From Pseudomonadota bacterium (GTDB lineage Bacteria; Desulfobacterota; Desulfovibrionia; Desulfovibrionales; Desulfomicrobiaceae), in contig JAEWKZ010000063.1 in assembly GCA_023393525.1 (NCBI GenBank), positions 1-52,224 of the forward strand: 52,224 bases of DNA, read 5' to 3'. The position numbers were made by a program, and so were the translations under genes. Every line of letters starts with the position of its first letter. The stretch's first letter is position 1. This document shows positions 28,129 through 34,966 of the stretch, in pieces. A model generated the notes under the pieces. It worked only from the letters and a program-made list of their open reading frames with translations, searched no databases and was not told where the DNA came from.

Positions 28129-28464
28129 ATGGCTGGCAAATTCGAGATGTACACGGACAAGGCCGGTGAGTTTCGTTTTCGTCTCAAAGCCGGGAATGGG
28201 CAGATCATACTCGGGAGTGAAGGCTACAAAGACAAGAGCGGATGCAGGAACGGAATTGAATCGGTTAAAAAGAATGCGGCTGATGAAGGAAGATTCAAAA
28301 AGATCGACACGAAATCCGGGAAGTTCGCATTCAGCCTTCTTGCCGCTAATCATCAGGTCATCGGCACCAGTCAGCAGTATGAGACTGTGGCTTCACGGGA
28401 TAAGGGGATCCAGTCCGTCATGACCAACGCTCCCGAAGCGGCAGTCGTGGAGGTTGAAGCGTAG
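28129..28464 (+). CDS. YegP-like protein with two DUF1508 repeats
   Basis: 111 aa made of two similar ~50-residue repeats, KFEMYTDKAGEFRFRLKAGNGQIIL...EGYKDKSGCRNGIESVKKNA and RFKKIDTKSGKFAFSLLAANHQVIG...QYETVASRDKGIQSVMTNA. This is the YegP/DUF1508 fold, of unknown biochemical function. AAGGAG lies 7 bases before the ATG. A short acidic tail ends the protein. It sits at the left border of the accessory island. Confidence 0.85.
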   Translation: MAGKFEMYTDKAGEFRFRLKAGNGQIILGSEGYKDKSGCRNGIESVKKNAADEGRFKKIDTKSGKFAFSLLAANHQVIGTSQQYETVASRDKGIQSVMTNAPEAAVVEVEA

Positions 28465-28504
28465 GCCGCATTTGATCTTGCGTGTACGAGGGGGGGAGAA
28501 TGGT

Positions 28505-28543
28505 GAATGGGGTGCAGGGGGGAGCCCCCAGCACCCCGGAGGC
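28505..28543. repeat. Hairpin repeat, copy 1 (island left edge)
   Basis: GGGGTGC (28509-28515) pairs with GCACCCC (28531-28537), with a G-run/C-run inside. It shares GAATGGGGTGCAGGGG on the left and CGGAGGC on the right with the copies at 31086-31123 and 31360-31397. It is also placed as a possible terminator 40 bases after the YegP-like gene. Confidence 0.65.
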
Positions 28544-28701
28544 ATGTCTTTATCTGGACGTCATCCTCGCGAAGGTGTTGAAAACGTTCATGGCGCTCTG
28601 TTTCCCAAAAGCTGTTTATGGCCTTGCGCAAATCTTCCGGGCCGTCGCTGCGCTCCATACGCACCAGGTGACGGCTTTGCTTTTCTTGCGGCGACACATC
28701 C

Positions 28702-28747
28702 TTGACGGGAGTGTGTTCACAATTATACATATTTCGTGCAGCACGAA
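28702..28747 (+). promoter_or_regulatory. Promoter and 15-bp palindromic operator of toxin-antitoxin pair
   Basis: A -35 TTGACG (28702-28707), a 16-base spacer and a -10 TATACA (28724-28729) form a good sigma70 promoter. The perfect palindrome TTCGTGC-A-GCACGAA (28733-28747) sits over the expected start of transcription. That is where an autoregulating antitoxin would bind. AAGGAGGG precedes the antitoxin ATG. Confidence 0.7.
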
Positions 28748-28767
28748 TATCGTAAGGAGGGCATGAC

Positions 28768-29046
28768 ATGGCAGCTACGGGACATGCTTCACAGGTTAAG
28801 GTTGTCGGCCTTAATGGACAGATATCTTTAGGAAAACAGTATGCTGGCCGACAGGTGTTGGTGGAAGAGCGCGAGCCTGGTGTTTGGCTTGTGCGGACCG
28901 CCACGGTCATTCCGGATAACGAACGCTGGTTGCATGAGCCGCAAGCGGCTTCTGATCTGCAAACGGCCTTGTCATGGTCCATCACCCATCCTGCATCGGA
29001 TGCCGATTCTGAAGAAACGCTCAGGCAGCTTGCACACGATGAGTAG
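28768..29046 (+). CDS. Putative antitoxin
   Basis: 92 aa, acidic, Asp/Glu-rich at the C-terminus. The N-terminal half (ATGHASQVKVVGLNGQISLGKQYAGRQVLVEEREPGVWLVRTATVIP) looks like a small beta-rich DNA-binding domain in the manner of AbrB/MazE-type antitoxins. The C-terminal half (DNERWLHEPQAASDLQTALSWSITHPASDADSEETLRQLAHDE) would be the toxin-wrapping tail. The stop overlaps the toxin start (ATGAGTAG), the usual antitoxin-first arrangement. The call rests on organisation, size and the operator rather than on a firm family match. Confidence 0.7.
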   Translation: MAATGHASQVKVVGLNGQISLGKQYAGRQVLVEEREPGVWLVRTATVIPDNERWLHEPQAASDLQTALSWSITHPASDADSEETLRQLAHDE

Positions 29047-29359
29047 CCGCGAAGGGCGAGTCCGCCTCGATCTCAACAACCCGGTCTTCCAAGAGCAGCT
29101 GCTTAGGTTGCAGACAGCGGAACGCCACGCAGCTCTTGATACGCTGAACAAGGTTCGTCAGCTGACATGGAACCAAGTGTACCGCGATCAAGGTCTGAAG
29201 TGGGAAAAAATTACGAGCATAAGACCGCCCAAAGGCCTGGATGCGCTCTATTCAATACGCATCACTCAGGATCGCCGCGCTACAGCGTATCGTGACGGCG
29301 AGTTTATACGGTTTCTGACCATCGCTCCGGACCATGATGCGGCATATGGAAAGAAATAA
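29039..29359 (+). CDS. RelE/ParE-superfamily toxin
   Basis: 106 aa. The C-terminal half (LDALYSIRITQDRRATAYRDGEFIRFLTIAPDHDAAYGKK) has the RelE/ParE beta-sheet pattern: 'LYRIRI..R..Y..dg..i.fL.i..H...Y.K'. The N-terminal ~50 residues are helical (QTAERHAALDTLNKVRQLTWNQVYRDQGLKWEKI). It is translationally coupled to the antitoxin by an 8-base overlap. Family members cleave ribosome-bound mRNA or inhibit gyrase; which applies is not visible. A copy of its last 113 bases recurs at 30720-30832. Confidence 0.75.
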   Translation: MSSREGRVRLDLNNPVFQEQLLRLQTAERHAALDTLNKVRQLTWNQVYRDQGLKWEKITSIRPPKGLDALYSIRITQDRRATAYRDGEFIRFLTIAPDHDAAYGKK

Positions 29360-29448
29360 TGTCCACGCCGGCACGAAATCATGACAATTCTGTTTTTTAA
29401 AGATTGCGCTGTGCAAGGTGACAATTTTTTGCTTAATTGACCTTGATG

Positions 29449-29723
29449 TTACTCATCAAATAAATCGGCATGGCGTCCTGTTCTTTCAAACCGAACCACG
29501 TTTCCGTTGATTTTGTAGAGTAGTAACCAATCCGGCTCGATATGGGCATCTCGAAAACCGCGCCAATCACCCTTTAGGGGATGGTCTTCGTAGCGTCCCG
29601 GCAACTCTCCACCCCCGCGATGAGCAAACCCAGTAGGGTCTTGAGCTTGTCCATGTCTTTGCCGCGCCGTTGAGCCTGCTTCACATCGCGCTTGAACTGG
29701 CCGGAGTATTCAGCCTCTCGCAT
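29449..29723 (-). pseudogene. Frameshifted YafQ-type toxin gene
   Basis: Read on the minus strand from the ATG at 29723, the first part encodes MREAEYSGQFKRDVKQ...LKTLLGLLIAG and then runs into a stop. Shifting by one base gives GELPGRYEDHPLKGDWRGFRDAHIEPDWLLLYKI...FERTGRHADLF, ending at 29449. Together they make a complete YafQ-like mRNA interferase (RelE superfamily) including its catalytic C-terminal His-x-x-x-Phe. The break falls in a run of five G, consistent with loss of one base. It is either a real inactivating mutation or a sequencing error. The antitoxin gene ends 2 bases upstream. Confidence 0.85.
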
Positions 29724-29725
29724 GC

Positions 29726-29986
29726 TCAAATTCCAAGCTGTTGAAACAGGTCATCGGCGTCCTTGGCGCGGTGAACATCCTCTCCTCGCTCGCTCTTGGC
29801 CAGCGTCTCCGCCGTAAGAGCGTTGGGCACGCGCATATCGAACGGCAGAGCCTTTTCCTTGGCAATTTTCGTCAACGCGATCCGGACCACATCGGATACC
29901 GTCAGCCCCATCGCCGCCAAAACCTCGGCGGCTTCGTTTTTCACCGCTTCGTCCACCCTCGCCCGAACAAATGTTGTCGTGGCCAT
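29726..29986 (-). CDS. RelB/DinJ-family antitoxin
   Basis: 86 aa. The N-terminus TTTFVRARVDEAVKNEAAEVLAAMGLTVSDVVRIALTKIAKEKALPFDMRVPN is a clear ribbon-helix-helix DinJ/RelB domain. The C-terminal helix (AETLAKSERGEDVHRAKDADDLFQQLGI) wraps the toxin. Start chosen at 29986 because GGAGG is 7 bases upstream; the ATG two codons earlier is too close to it. It precedes the frameshifted YafQ gene. If the toxin is dead, the antitoxin may remain as an autorepressor. Confidence 0.88.
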   Translation of the reverse strand: MATTTFVRARVDEAVKNEAAEVLAAMGLTVSDVVRIALTKIAKEKALPFDMRVPNALTAETLAKSERGEDVHRAKDADDLFQQLGI

Positions 29987-30009
29987 GAGCATCCCTCCTC
30001 GTATATCAA

Positions 30010-30051
30010 CTTACTTGTAGCTCAAGTAAGCCACAAAGACAGGTTCGTCAA
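30010..30051 (-). promoter_or_regulatory. Promoter and operator of the DinJ/YafQ pair
   Basis: On the minus strand TTGACG (30051-30046) is followed after 17 bases by TACTTG (30028-30023). The inverted repeat CTTACTTG-N5-CAAGTAAG (30010-30030) covers the -10. This fits an autorepressed antitoxin promoter bound by the ribbon-helix-helix protein. Confidence 0.6.
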
Positions 30052-30196
30052 GAATGCCAGGGGATAAGTCGTAGAGCGATATTGAGCCCTGGATATTTTC
30101 CATGCACTCTTGCTTTATACGTCCATATATGGCATTTTATGGCTCGATGCGTCTTTAAATTGAAATAATTATGTCTTTTTATGTCACCGAAGTCCT

Positions 30197-30271
30197 CTAC
30201 TGACTCTTTATTTCACTATAATGGGCGGTTTGGATAATCTCAAACGCTTCCTTGTCAGTCATTTTTTCCAT
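30197..30271 (-). CDS. Possible 24-residue peptide
   Basis: MEKMTDKEAFEIIQTAHYSE followed by four residues and TAG. A GGAGG lies 8 bases before the ATG, better than many real genes here. It could be a leader peptide or the 5' remnant of a lost gene. No family recognised. Confidence 0.25.
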   Translation of the reverse strand: MEKMTDKEAFEIIQTAHYSEIKSQ

Positions 30272-30363
30272 GATGATATCCTCCTGAAACTGTGCTGCCG
30301 TGAATACGGGGACGTGCCGGTTCTGTCCATAAACACCGTGCCCGAGCCATCCCCTGCGCGGAC

Positions 30364-30699
30364 TTACCTATCCAGTCCTTTGCTTGGGATGAAGTACCCG
30401 GTAACGAAGTGCTCGTCACTTCCGTGATTGCCCGTGATGCACCACCATGTGTAGATAGTCACGCCTTCTATTTCTTCGGGCGCTGGTTCGTTATGGAAGC
30501 CTTCCTGCCGCAGAAAATTTGGCGTGAAGGCAGGATTATCGACCGTGCAGTTCGGACCATTGTATTCCCACCACTCCCATTGAACTTTCTCGTCGATCCA
30601 ATCTTGAACGAAGCGGTTGCGGGCATCTCGCGCATTGTCGGTTTCGTACCGCCGGATATGAGATTCACCCGTCTCGGCTATGGCTATAACTACAAACAT
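30364..30699 (-). CDS. Unknown Trp-rich protein
   Basis: 111 aa, no signal peptide or membrane segment, unusually rich in Trp and acidic residues (VQWEWWEYNG, IYTWWCITGN). The sequence looks like a real globular protein: an N-terminal beta strand MFVVIAIAETGESHIRRYETDNARDARNRFVQDWIDEKV resembling a ferredoxin-like start, followed by a loop-rich half. GACGAGG precedes the ATG. No family recognised. It lies between the two toxin-antitoxin remnants in the accessory island, a typical position for transferred cargo genes. Confidence 0.55.
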   Translation of the reverse strand: MFVVIAIAETGESHIRRYETDNARDARNRFVQDWIDEKVQWEWWEYNGPNCTVDNPAFTPNFLRQEGFHNEPAPEEIEGVTIYTWWCITGNHGSDEHFVTGYFIPSKGLDR

Positions 30700-30719
30700 T
30701 TTGCCTCGTCGAATCTTAA

Positions 30720-30832
30720 GCTCTATTCAATACGCATCACTCAGGCTCGCCGCGCTACAGCGTATCGTGACGGCGAGTTTATGCGTTTTCTGACCATCGC
30801 TCCGGATCATGATGCGGCTTATGGGAAGAAAT
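30720..30832 (+). pseudogene. Duplicated 3' fragment of the RelE-type toxin gene
   Basis: These 113 bases are nearly identical to 29245-29357, the last third of the toxin at 29039, coding LYSIRITQARRATAYRDGEFMRFLTIAPDHDAAYGKK. The stop codon TAA has become TTG, and there is no start or 5' part. It is a truncated copy left by duplication or recombination ~1.5 kb away. Confidence 0.88.
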
Positions 30833-30869
30833 TGAACGGTCTTCTTCGGAGGCTTTTTTGCCTGGAAGC

Positions 30870-31045
30870 GCGTTCCGTCGCGGGCCGTGCAAGGTCTGCC
30901 GGAACTCCCTCGCGGGCCTCGTAATGTTTCCCGGCCTTGAGCTTTGGACAGTGTGCAGCGCGTTGTCCGTTATGCGGCCGGGAAGAAAACGATGCCCGGC
31001 TCGGTCAAACAGCCGACAGCCCTTGCCCGGCCCGCGACGGAACGC
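30870..31045. repeat. MITE-like inverted-repeat element, copy A
   Basis: The ends GCGTTCCGTCGCGGGCC and GGCCCGCGACGGAACGC are perfect inverted repeats. Pairing continues with small mismatches to ~31 bases (GCAAGG/CCTTGC, CTGCCGG/CCGACAG). Internally TTTCCCGGCC pairs with GGCCGGGAA. 176 bases, no open reading frame of note. Copy B follows in tandem. Confidence 0.8.
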
Positions 31046-31085
31046 TTGAGACGGTACGAACGGTCGTGAGGAAAGAAATGCGTGT

Positions 31086-31123
31086 ATGGGGTGCAGGGGA
31101 CGCGTCCCCTGCCCGCCGGAGGC
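31086..31123. repeat. Hairpin repeat, copy 2
   Basis: GCAGGGGACG-CGTCCCCTGC (31093-31112) is a perfect 20-base palindrome, flanked by GGGGT on the left and CCGCCGGAGGC on the right. Same family as 28505-28543 and 31360-31397. Confidence 0.8.
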
Positions 31124-31141
31124 ATTGCTTTGCTGGGAGGC

Positions 31142-31318
31142 GCGTTCCATCGCGGGCCGGGCAAGGTCTGTCGGAACTCCCTCGCGGGCCTCGTAATGTT
31201 TCCCGGCCTTGTGTTTTGGGCAGGGGACAGATCGTTGTGCGTCACGCGGCCGGGAAGCAAACGATGCCTGGGCTCGGTCAAACAGCCGACAGCCCTTGCC
31301 CGGCCCGCGACGGAACGC
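31142..31318. repeat. MITE-like inverted-repeat element, copy B
   Basis: A second copy of the 30870-31045 element, 177 bases, with one mismatch in the outermost left arm (CCATCG instead of CCGTCG) and similar internal changes. The two copies are head-to-tail, about 270 bases apart. Confidence 0.8.
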
Positions 31319-31359
31319 TTGATACGTTGTGAATGAGGGATGAGGAAAGAGAAATGTGA

Positions 31360-31397
31360 ATGGGGTGCAGGGGACGTGTCCCCTGCCCGCCGGAGGC
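31360..31397. repeat. Hairpin repeat, copy 3 (island right edge)
   Basis: GCAGGGGACGTGTCCCCTGC (31367-31386) is a near-perfect palindrome preceded by GTGAATGGGGT and followed by CCGCCGGAGGC. It ends 5 bases from the hrpB stop codon on the opposite strand, where it may also work as a terminator. Confidence 0.8.
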
Positions 31398-31401
31398 TTT
31401 C

Positions 31402-33870
31402 TTACCTGGGTGTCATGGCCTTTTTGGTCTTGGCCGTGGGCATGGCCGTGGCCGGGTCTTCGGGCCAGGGGTGTTTGGGGTAGCGGCCGCGCATTTCGGC
31501 GCGCACCATGGGGTAGGCGTTTTTCCAGAACGAGGGCAGGTCGCGGGTGACCTGCAGGGGGCGCCCGGCCGGGGAGAGCAGGTGCAGGACCAGGGCGTAG
31601 CGTCCGTCCGCCAGGGTTGGCGTAGTGGCGCAGCCGAACATTTCCTGGAGTTTGACCGGCAGGGCGGGGCCGGATTCGGGGCTGTAGTCGATCCTGCGAT
31701 GCGCTCCTGTCGGTACGGTCATGAATTCCGGGGCCTGGCGGTCCAGTTCCCGTATTTTGTCCCAGCCAACAAGCGCCTTGAGGGCTTGCAGCAGGTTGAT
31801 TTTGCCCAGGTCTGCTTGTGATCGCGCGTCGGTTGCGAAAGGAGCAAGCCATTCATTGATGCTTTCGAGCAGGGCCTGGTCAGACATGTCGGGCCAGGCT
31901 GGATCCAGGCTGCGCAGGAACCGAACCCGGTCCCGAAGGTTTTTGCAATCCTCGCTCCAGTTCAGGCGCGAGAGGTCTTTTTGTCCCTGCAAGAGCGCCC
32001 CGGTCACTATTTGCGGATCGGCGGCCAGATTTTCTTCCCGCACGCAGAGCGTATGAAGCATGGTTTTGCGCTGGCTCACGACCCGGTCCTTGAGCGGGTC
32101 GAGGCGCACTTCGTCCTCTATCTGGAACTGCTGTCCGAAGTAGGTTTGCAGTTCTTCCCATGAAAGCGGGGCGGATTGCCAGATTTTGGCTCCGGTCGCG
32201 TCTCCGTCCAGATCGGCGATGGCCAGGAATTCGTACCCGGCCAGGGTGCTTGGTCCGGGCCAAACGGCCTTGCGGCCGCTGGTCAGGCGGTAGGTTCCGT
32301 CCTCCTGGCGGCGGGCAATGCGGTCCGGATAGGCCAGGGCGGTGAGGATTCCGGCTGCCTCGGGGTCGGGTTGGCCCAGGTTGATCGAGGCGAGCCGCGC
32401 GATCTGCTCCATGCTGGCGCGCAGGGTGTCTTTGCGCGGCAGAGTGCTCGGATGAATGCGCAGCGAGTCGCGCAGATCCGAGGAGCCGCGCATGCTCCGT
32501 CCCGGCTCGCCGAGGATGGCGGCCAGGGCGGCGGCGGTGGGTCCGAGCCCGTGTTTTCTGGCGCTCAGCACCATGTGCCCCAGGCGCGGATGCAGGGGCA
32601 GCAGCGCCATTTCGCGCCCATGCGGGTTGATGCGGCCCTGGTCGTCCAGGGCTTCGAGGCTTTGCAGCACCTGCAGGGCGCTCTTGAAATGGCTAGGCGG
32701 AGGCGGCGTGAGCCAGGAGAGAGCGCCAGGGTCGGTCGCGCCCCACAGGGCCAGATCCAGCACCAGCGGAGCCAGATCCGCTTCCAGCATTTCCGGGGCG
32801 GGGAAGGGTTTGCGGCTGATCTCGTCAGCCTGGTCCCAGATCCGAAAACAGATGCCGGGTTCCGTGCGCCCGGCCCGGCCTCGGCGCTGGGTCACGGTGG
32901 CCAGGGCGGCCGGTTCCGTGACCAGCACGGTCATGGAGGTCTTGGGGTCGAAGCGCGGCAGCCTTGACAGGCCGCTGTCGATGACGATGCGCACGCCTTC
33001 GATGGTCAGGGATGTCTCGGCGATGGCTGTAGCGAGGACGATCTTGCGCGTGCCGGGAGCTGGCGGGGCGATGGCCTTGTCCTGCTCGGTCGCGGTCAGG
33101 GCACCCAGCAGCGGGTGGATTTCGACTCCGTCTCCGGGGTTGTCGAGCAGTTCCGCCGTGCGCCGGATTTCGCGGGCTCCGGGCAGAAAGGCCAGGATGC
33201 TGCCCTGCTCCGTGGCCAGGGCGTGGCGGATGGCGCGGGCCATGCGTTCTTCCAGGAATCGTCCGGACACGCGCAGATAGCGGGTTTCCACTTCATGCGG
33301 TTGGGCGGGGCATTCGATGATCCGGCACGGCGCGATGAGGTCGGCCACGGCCCTGACGTCCAGGGTGGCGGACATGACGATGAGGCGCAGGTCCGGGCGC
33401 AGGGCGGCGCGGACTTCCAGGCACAGGGCCAGGCCCAGGTCGGCCTGGAGGCTGCGTTCGTGGTATTCGTCGAAGATGACGCAGCCGTATTCCGACAGTT
33501 CCGGGTCGTGCTGCAGCATGCGGGTCAGGATGCCCTCGGTCACGACCTCGATCCGTGTGGCGGACGACACCCTGATGTCGAGACGGGTGCGGTATCCGAC
33601 GCGTTCCCCGACCTTTTCCCCGAGCAGGTTCGCCATGTGACGAGCTGCGGCGCGGGCGGCAAGCCGCCTGGGTTCGAGCATGAGAATCTTGTTTTTGCCC
33701 AGCCAGGCAGAGGCAAGAAGAGCCAGCGGGATGCGCGTGGTCTTGCCGCTGCCGGGCGGGGCATGGACCAGACACGCGGCCCCCGTGGCCAGTGTGTCGG
33801 CGAGTTCGGGCAGAACTGCATCGATGGGGAGAGGGGGCGGAAAGGCCCGGTCACGCGAATTCGTCGACAT
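31402..33870 (-). CDS. hrpB: ATP-dependent RNA helicase HrpB
   Basis: 822 aa, the usual HrpB length. DEAH-box helicase motifs: I (PPGSGKTTRIP), Ia (EPRRLAARAAA), II (FDEYHERS, i.e. DEYH), III (SATLD), V (ATAIAETSLTIEGVRIVIDSG) and VI (QRRGRAGR). An HA2/winged region and the HrpB-specific C-terminal domain follow (RRIDYSPESGPALPVKLQEMFGC, GRPLQVTRDLPSFW). It is the last gene of the lpd-like/maf/pgpA/hrpB operon and starts 3 bases after the pgpA stop. The cellular role of HrpB is poorly defined in bacteria. Confidence 0.95.
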   Translation of the reverse strand: MSTNSRDRAFPPPLPIDAVLPELADTLATGAACLVHAPPGSGKTTRIPLALLASAWLGKNKILMLEPRRLAARAAARHMANLLGEKVGERVGYRTRLDIRVSSATRIEVVTEGILTRMLQHDPELSEYGCVIFDEYHERSLQADLGLALCLEVRAALRPDLRLIVMSATLDVRAVADLIAPCRIIECPAQPHEVETRYLRVSGRFLEERMARAIRHALATEQGSILAFLPGAREIRRTAELLDNPGDGVEIHPLLGALTATEQDKAIAPPAPGTRKIVLATAIAETSLTIEGVRIVIDSGLSRLPRFDPKTSMTVLVTEPAALATVTQRRGRAGRTEPGICFRIWDQADEISRKPFPAPEMLEADLAPLVLDLALWGATDPGALSWLTPPPPSHFKSALQVLQSLEALDDQGRINPHGREMALLPLHPRLGHMVLSARKHGLGPTAAALAAILGEPGRSMRGSSDLRDSLRIHPSTLPRKDTLRASMEQIARLASINLGQPDPEAAGILTALAYPDRIARRQEDGTYRLTSGRKAVWPGPSTLAGYEFLAIADLDGDATGAKIWQSAPLSWEELQTYFGQQFQIEDEVRLDPLKDRVVSQRKTMLHTLCVREENLAADPQIVTGALLQGQKDLSRLNWSEDCKNLRDRVRFLRSLDPAWPDMSDQALLESINEWLAPFATDARSQADLGKINLLQALKALVGWDKIRELDRQAPEFMTVPTGAHRRIDYSPESGPALPVKLQEMFGCATTPTLADGRYALVLHLLSPAGRPLQVTRDLPSFWKNAYPMVRAEMRGRYPKHPWPEDPATAMPTAKTKKAMTPR

Positions 33871-33873
33871 GGA

Positions 33874-34362
33874 TCAGAAAAGGGCGCGGCATGCGAGCAG
33901 CGCCATCATGGCATAAAGTCCCGCGAGGCCGTCGTCGATCATGATGCCCCAGCCGCCGGGCAGCCAGCGCTCCGAGGCCCGCACCGGCCAGGGCTTGGTG
34001 ATGTCGAAGAGACGAAAGAACAGAAAGGCCGGGATGATCCAGAGCGTGTCCGAGGCGGCCAGGGGCAGCAGGGTTATCCATTGTCCCCACAGCTCGTCCA
34101 CAACCACGCAGGATGGGTCCTTGCAGCACATGCTTTTTTCGGCCTTGCCTGCGCACCAGCTGCCAAGGGGGAAGAGCAGCAGTACGACGACAATGCGACC
34201 CCAGAGCGGCAGAGGCAGGAAAAGAAACGGAGCCAGAATGGCCGCGACCAGGGACCCCCAGGTGCCGGGCGCTTTTGGCATGCGTCCGGCCGCGCCAAGG
34301 GTGGCCAGGTTGAGTGGCAGCGATTCGATCCAGTTCCCTTTGCAGGCTGGTTTATCGGCCAT
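33874..34362 (-). CDS. pgpA: Phosphatidylglycerophosphatase A
   Basis: 162 aa integral membrane protein with about four TM helices. Family motifs: LGAAGRMPKAPGTWGSLVA near the N-terminus, CVVVDELWGQWITLL, and FFRLFDITKPWPVRASERWLPGGWGIMIDDGLAGLYA with the catalytic acidic residues. It dephosphorylates phosphatidylglycerophosphate to phosphatidylglycerol. The ATG at 34362 has GGAG 6 bases upstream and overlaps the 3' end of maf by 11 bases. Confidence 0.92.
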   Translation of the reverse strand: MADKPACKGNWIESLPLNLATLGAAGRMPKAPGTWGSLVAAILAPFLFLPLPLWGRIVVVLLLFPLGSWCAGKAEKSMCCKDPSCVVVDELWGQWITLLPLAASDTLWIIPAFLFFRLFDITKPWPVRASERWLPGGWGIMIDDGLAGLYAMMALLACRALF

Positions 34363-34966
34363 TGGCCACTCCGATGGCTTTGATTTCAAGGAGGAAATCA
34401 AGGATCGAGCGCAGGGGCAAACCGACAACGTTTGTATAGGAGCCCTGCACCTCGTCGACCAAAAAAGCCCCGATGCCCTGGATGCCGTAGGCTCCGGCCT
34501 TGTCCATGGGTTCCCCCGTGCCGATGTAGGCCTGCAGCATGTCGCGGGAATTGACCGCCATGTGGACCCGCGTGGTCACGGTGCGGCACAGGGAGACGCC
34601 GTCGTCGTGACGCAGCACGCAAAATCCGGTCATCACTTCGTGCCAGCGGCCCGCGAGGGCGGTGAGCATGTCCAGCGCGTGGGCGGCGTCTTTGGGCTTG
34701 CCCAGGATGCTTGAATCCTGGACCACGATGGTGTCGGCGCTGACGATCACCTTGTCCGGGTGTCTGGCCGCGATGTCCTGCCCCTTGATCCGGGCCATGC
34801 GGGCCGCGTAGTCCGCCGGGGCTTCGCCCGGTTCGGGCGCTGGTTCCTTCAGGGTGCTGGGCACGACCTCGAAGCCCAGTCCCTGTCCGGCCAATAAGGC
34901 TTGCCTCCGGGGCGAGGCTGAGGCCAGGACCAGGGGCAGGAGGGCGCGAAAGGGGCCCTGGTTCAT
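34352..34966 (-). CDS. maf: Maf-like nucleoside triphosphate pyrophosphatase
   Basis: 204 aa. Signature LASASPRRQALL at the N-terminus and VIVSADTIVVQDSSILGKPKD, with the conserved Ser/Arg and Asp residues, then YxxTGEPMDKAGAYGIQGIGAFLVDEVQGSYTNVVGLPL. Maf/YhdE proteins hydrolyse dTTP/UTP or modified nucleotides to monophosphates. The ATG overlaps the stop of the lpd-like gene (ATGA). It overlaps pgpA at its end, so the three are translationally coupled. Confidence 0.93.
   Translation of the reverse strand: MNQGPFRALLPLVLASASPRRQALLAGQGLGFEVVPSTLKEPAPEPGEAPADYAARMARIKGQDIAARHPDKVIVSADTIVVQDSSILGKPKDAAHALDMLTALAGRWHEVMTGFCVLRHDDGVSLCRTVTTRVHMAVNSRDMLQAYIGTGEPMDKAGAYGIQGIGAFLVDEVQGSYTNVVGLPLRSILDFLLEIKAIGVANGR

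Larger units (their letters stand above)
28465..28767. other. Intergenic region with repeat hairpin and TA promoter
   Basis: Contains the GGGGTGC hairpin repeat (28509-28537) and, at its right end, a sigma70 promoter and palindromic operator for the toxin-antitoxin pair. A minus-strand frame through the middle looks somewhat protein-like but has no ribosome site. Confidence 0.6.
29987..30363. other. Region upstream of dinJ-like gene and short peptide frame
   Basis: AT-rich compared with the flanks. It holds the dinJ-like promoter and operator (30010-30051). A minus-strand 24-codon frame (30271-30197, MEKMTDKEAF...) is preceded by CAGGAGG at good spacing, perhaps a leader peptide or truncated gene start. 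Nothing else is recognisable. Confidence 0.5.
30833..31401. other. Non-coding repeat block
   Basis: The stretch consists almost wholly of two ~270-base tandem units (starting at the GGAGGC at 30848 and 31118) and a partial third start at 31392. Each contains an inverted-repeat element and, at its end, a palindromic hairpin. No supported gene is present. Confidence 0.75.

Noticed and set aside
28501..31400. CRISPR array in the repeat-rich island
   Set aside because: The repeats are few, of unequal spacing and 38-270 bases long, without regular spacers or cas genes.
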